Positions 62,645 to 64,000 of a DNA stretch of 64,000 nt are shown one piece after another. Made by a program: the position numbers and the translations under genes. The stretch is from NCBI GenBank assembly GCA_963922205.1, contig CAWUHX010000080.1:1124814-1188813 (forward strand), in the 5' to 3' direction. The stretch comes from Romanomermis culicivorax (Eukaryota; Nematoda; Enoplea; Mermithida; Mermithidae). Numbering within the stretch: position 1 is the first letter of the stretch; every line of letters starts with the position of its first letter. The notes below the pieces were generated by a model. That model was not told the origin of the DNA. It worked only from the letters and a program-made list of their open reading frames with translations, and searched no databases.

Positions 62645-63808
62645 CTATTGCCGGCGAGAAGTGTGGGGCATGCGTGGTCCACCTTCTTCGTGTTCAAACG
62701 CATCTTTTGCGGTTCGTGGAACGAACAGTTTTAGACGCCTTATGGAGACGGCTTGCGGGCGGCCGGGCGCATCGAGGGAGTCGACTATGACAATGTTTTC
62801 GGCTGCGCGAGATGTGTCCGTGATGAGGAAAGGTCCGATGAAGTTGGGTTGAATTTTGTTGGCCTTGCCCGTTTTGGTGAGAAGAACAAGGTCGTTGACG
62901 GCGAAATCACGTTTTGGGGCTTTGCAATCAAAGTATTCTTTGCTGACGGCGGCTGCTGCATCGAGGTTAGCTTTGATTTTTTCGTGCATTTTGTGTTGCG
63001 CTTGCGTAAGGATATGCTGATAGGCATCGAAATTCAATGGAAAAGTGAGTCGGTGGGCGCAATCGTAGTCAAAGGTGATGCGCAGTTCATATCCTCGTGA
63101 TAAACTGAATGGCGAATGGCAGGTAGCTGTGTGCCGCGTGGCGTTATAGGCGAACACGGCATAAGGCAAATAACGTTCCCAGTTGTCTGGATCGTCGGGG
63201 GTATACTTTTTCAGTTGGGCGATCAATGTTTGATTGAAACGTTCGACCATTCTGTTGCACTGGGGGTGGTATGCTGTCGTTTTGACCTTGCGAATTTTGA
63301 GAAGCTCGCAGATATCTTGCATAAGTTTTGATGTAAAACATCCACCTTGGTCAGAGAGGAGGGCCAGTGGGCTACCGTGTGTGAGGACGACATTGTTGAT
63401 GAAACATTCCACTATTGTTGAGGCTTTTTGATCCGGTATCCGGTGCGCGGACACGAATTTTGTGAAGTAATCCTGAAAAACAATAACCTAAGGACGTTTC
63501 TCACCTACGGGTGAAATGTTGACGATGTCGGTTGCCACAATCTCGAAGGGGTATTTGGGTTGAATCGGCAACAGTGGCGGAGGCGGTGATGTGTGCGGCG
63601 TTGTTAATTGGCAAATTTTGCAAGTTTTAATCCAATCTCCAACGTTTTCTTCCATGCGGGGCCACCAAAAGTGAGCTTTACTTGCTGCTAGCGTACAGTT
63701 TGATCCTTGGTGATTCAAAATTTTCGGGCCGTGGAATTGATGAAGGGTTTGATCAACCATGGAGGCGGGTACGACTAATTGTTTGACCTCCTTAAGCTGA
63801 CGATACAA
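62645..63808 (-). pseudogene. Ty3/gypsy integrase with an in-frame amber stop
   Basis: N-terminal H2C2 finger: HQFHG...NHQG and CKICQL. The first catalytic Asp is in [14 protein letters not shown] at 63488-63490 then interrupts, with the frame unchanged below it. The core continues [25 protein letters not shown] (second Asp) and [12 protein letters not shown] (Glu) with exactly 35 residues between the Asp and Glu. The C-terminal part has [10 protein letters not shown], like the GPY/F module. The protein would insert element cDNA; this copy needs stop read-through. Confidence 0.9.
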
Positions 63809-64000
63809 AATTTGGTCTTCGAGGAAGAAAATCGGTGGATGTTTGGCGGCATTGTCGGTTCTGAGGGTGGCCAGATTTTTGCTATGACTGGATCCGCGGC
63901 TTGAGCTTTTAAAACTTCCTCATGAGCGGTGATCGTAATGGCCTCGGCTGTGGGCGGTTCGTGGTCGACAGTTATTGGCATTGAATTAGAGAGTGTGGGT
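63809..64000 (-). pseudogene. Pol linker upstream of the H2C2 finger, frameshifted
   Basis: Minus-strand [20 protein letters not shown] is the usual sequence between RNase H and integrase. Near a run of five A/T at about 63876-63880 the coding phase switches to the frame that continues [20 protein letters not shown], so a one-base indel is present. Confidence 0.7.

Larger units (their letters stand above)
54487..64000 (-). mobile_element. Ty3/gypsy-type LTR retrotransposon, 3' part
   Basis: Read on the minus strand from the right edge: pre-integrase region, H2C2 finger, integrase core, a 1.1-kb spacer, an exonuclease ORF, a large Pro/acidic ORF, an Arg-rich ORF, a polypurine tract and the 3' LTR. 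Reverse transcriptase, the 5' LTR and any upstream gag lie beyond 64000. Decayed by an amber stop, a frameshift and a hAT insertion. GC content and codon usage are visibly higher than in flanking DNA. Confidence 0.85.

Overview
The window looks like a repeat-rich, AT-rich animal nuclear genome. Genes are split by spliceosomal GT-AG introns, and transposable elements fill most of the sequence. The proline/arginine-rich ORFs of the LTR retroelement at the right end resemble proteins I associate from memory with mermithid nematodes such as Romanomermis. That assignment is inference only and has not been checked.

Host genes are sparse. A VPS45-type Sec1/Munc18 gene (minus strand, 992-5783) loses its 3' end off the left edge. 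A short NKRF-like gene (plus strand, 52471-53902) has a dsRBD-like region, a G-patch and an R3H domain. Two further spliced plus-strand genes are seen only as exons: a single-pass membrane protein ending at 43755, and an unrecognised gene with three phase-compatible exons at 49650-50378. A coiled-coil exon candidate lies on the minus strand at 41053-41187.

Almost everything from 5.9 to 52.4 kb is nested DNA transposons. I name the families by their ends. Family A is short and G-run rich, with CATACCTGTA ends. Family B has CATACATGTAA ends. Family C has CACTG plus a T-run and TTCCACA/TGTGGAA dyads. Family D has CAGYG plus a T-run and TTGTGCC/GGCACAA dyads. Family E has CACCG plus a T-run and CCTCA/TGAGG dyads. 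Family F has CAGGGTTGGCAA ends. Family G has long ends containing AAGCGTCACAGCG. Fifteen elements have exact 8-bp target-site duplications (TSDs) and others have near-exact ones, so most of this is hAT-type. A larger hAT at 8889-13213 (ends CATACATGGCCAC, TSD GTACCATT) encodes a BED-like finger plus hAT transposase. It is fused behind a secretory signal and a lamin-tail-like domain, and one in-frame stop precedes its third catalytic residue. Many families share a short GGCGC-NNN-GCGCC dyad.

Between 21.9 and 34.7 kb lies a large inverted repeat. Its arms carry ISXO2/Merlin-like relics and its centre holds a decayed C2H2 transposase-like relic. The left arm is split by a 7.7-kb element (22795-30473) with CCCAGGGT ends. 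That element carries an unrecognised gene with intact splice sites.

From 54.5 kb to the right edge there is a minus-strand Ty3/gypsy-type LTR element: a 3' LTR (54487-55058), a polypurine tract and a decayed integrase. Downstream of the integrase it has extra ORFs, one of which is a DEDDy-type 3'-5' exonuclease with all four acidic residues and the tyrosine. A deleted hAT copy (57681-59104) interrupts another of these ORFs.
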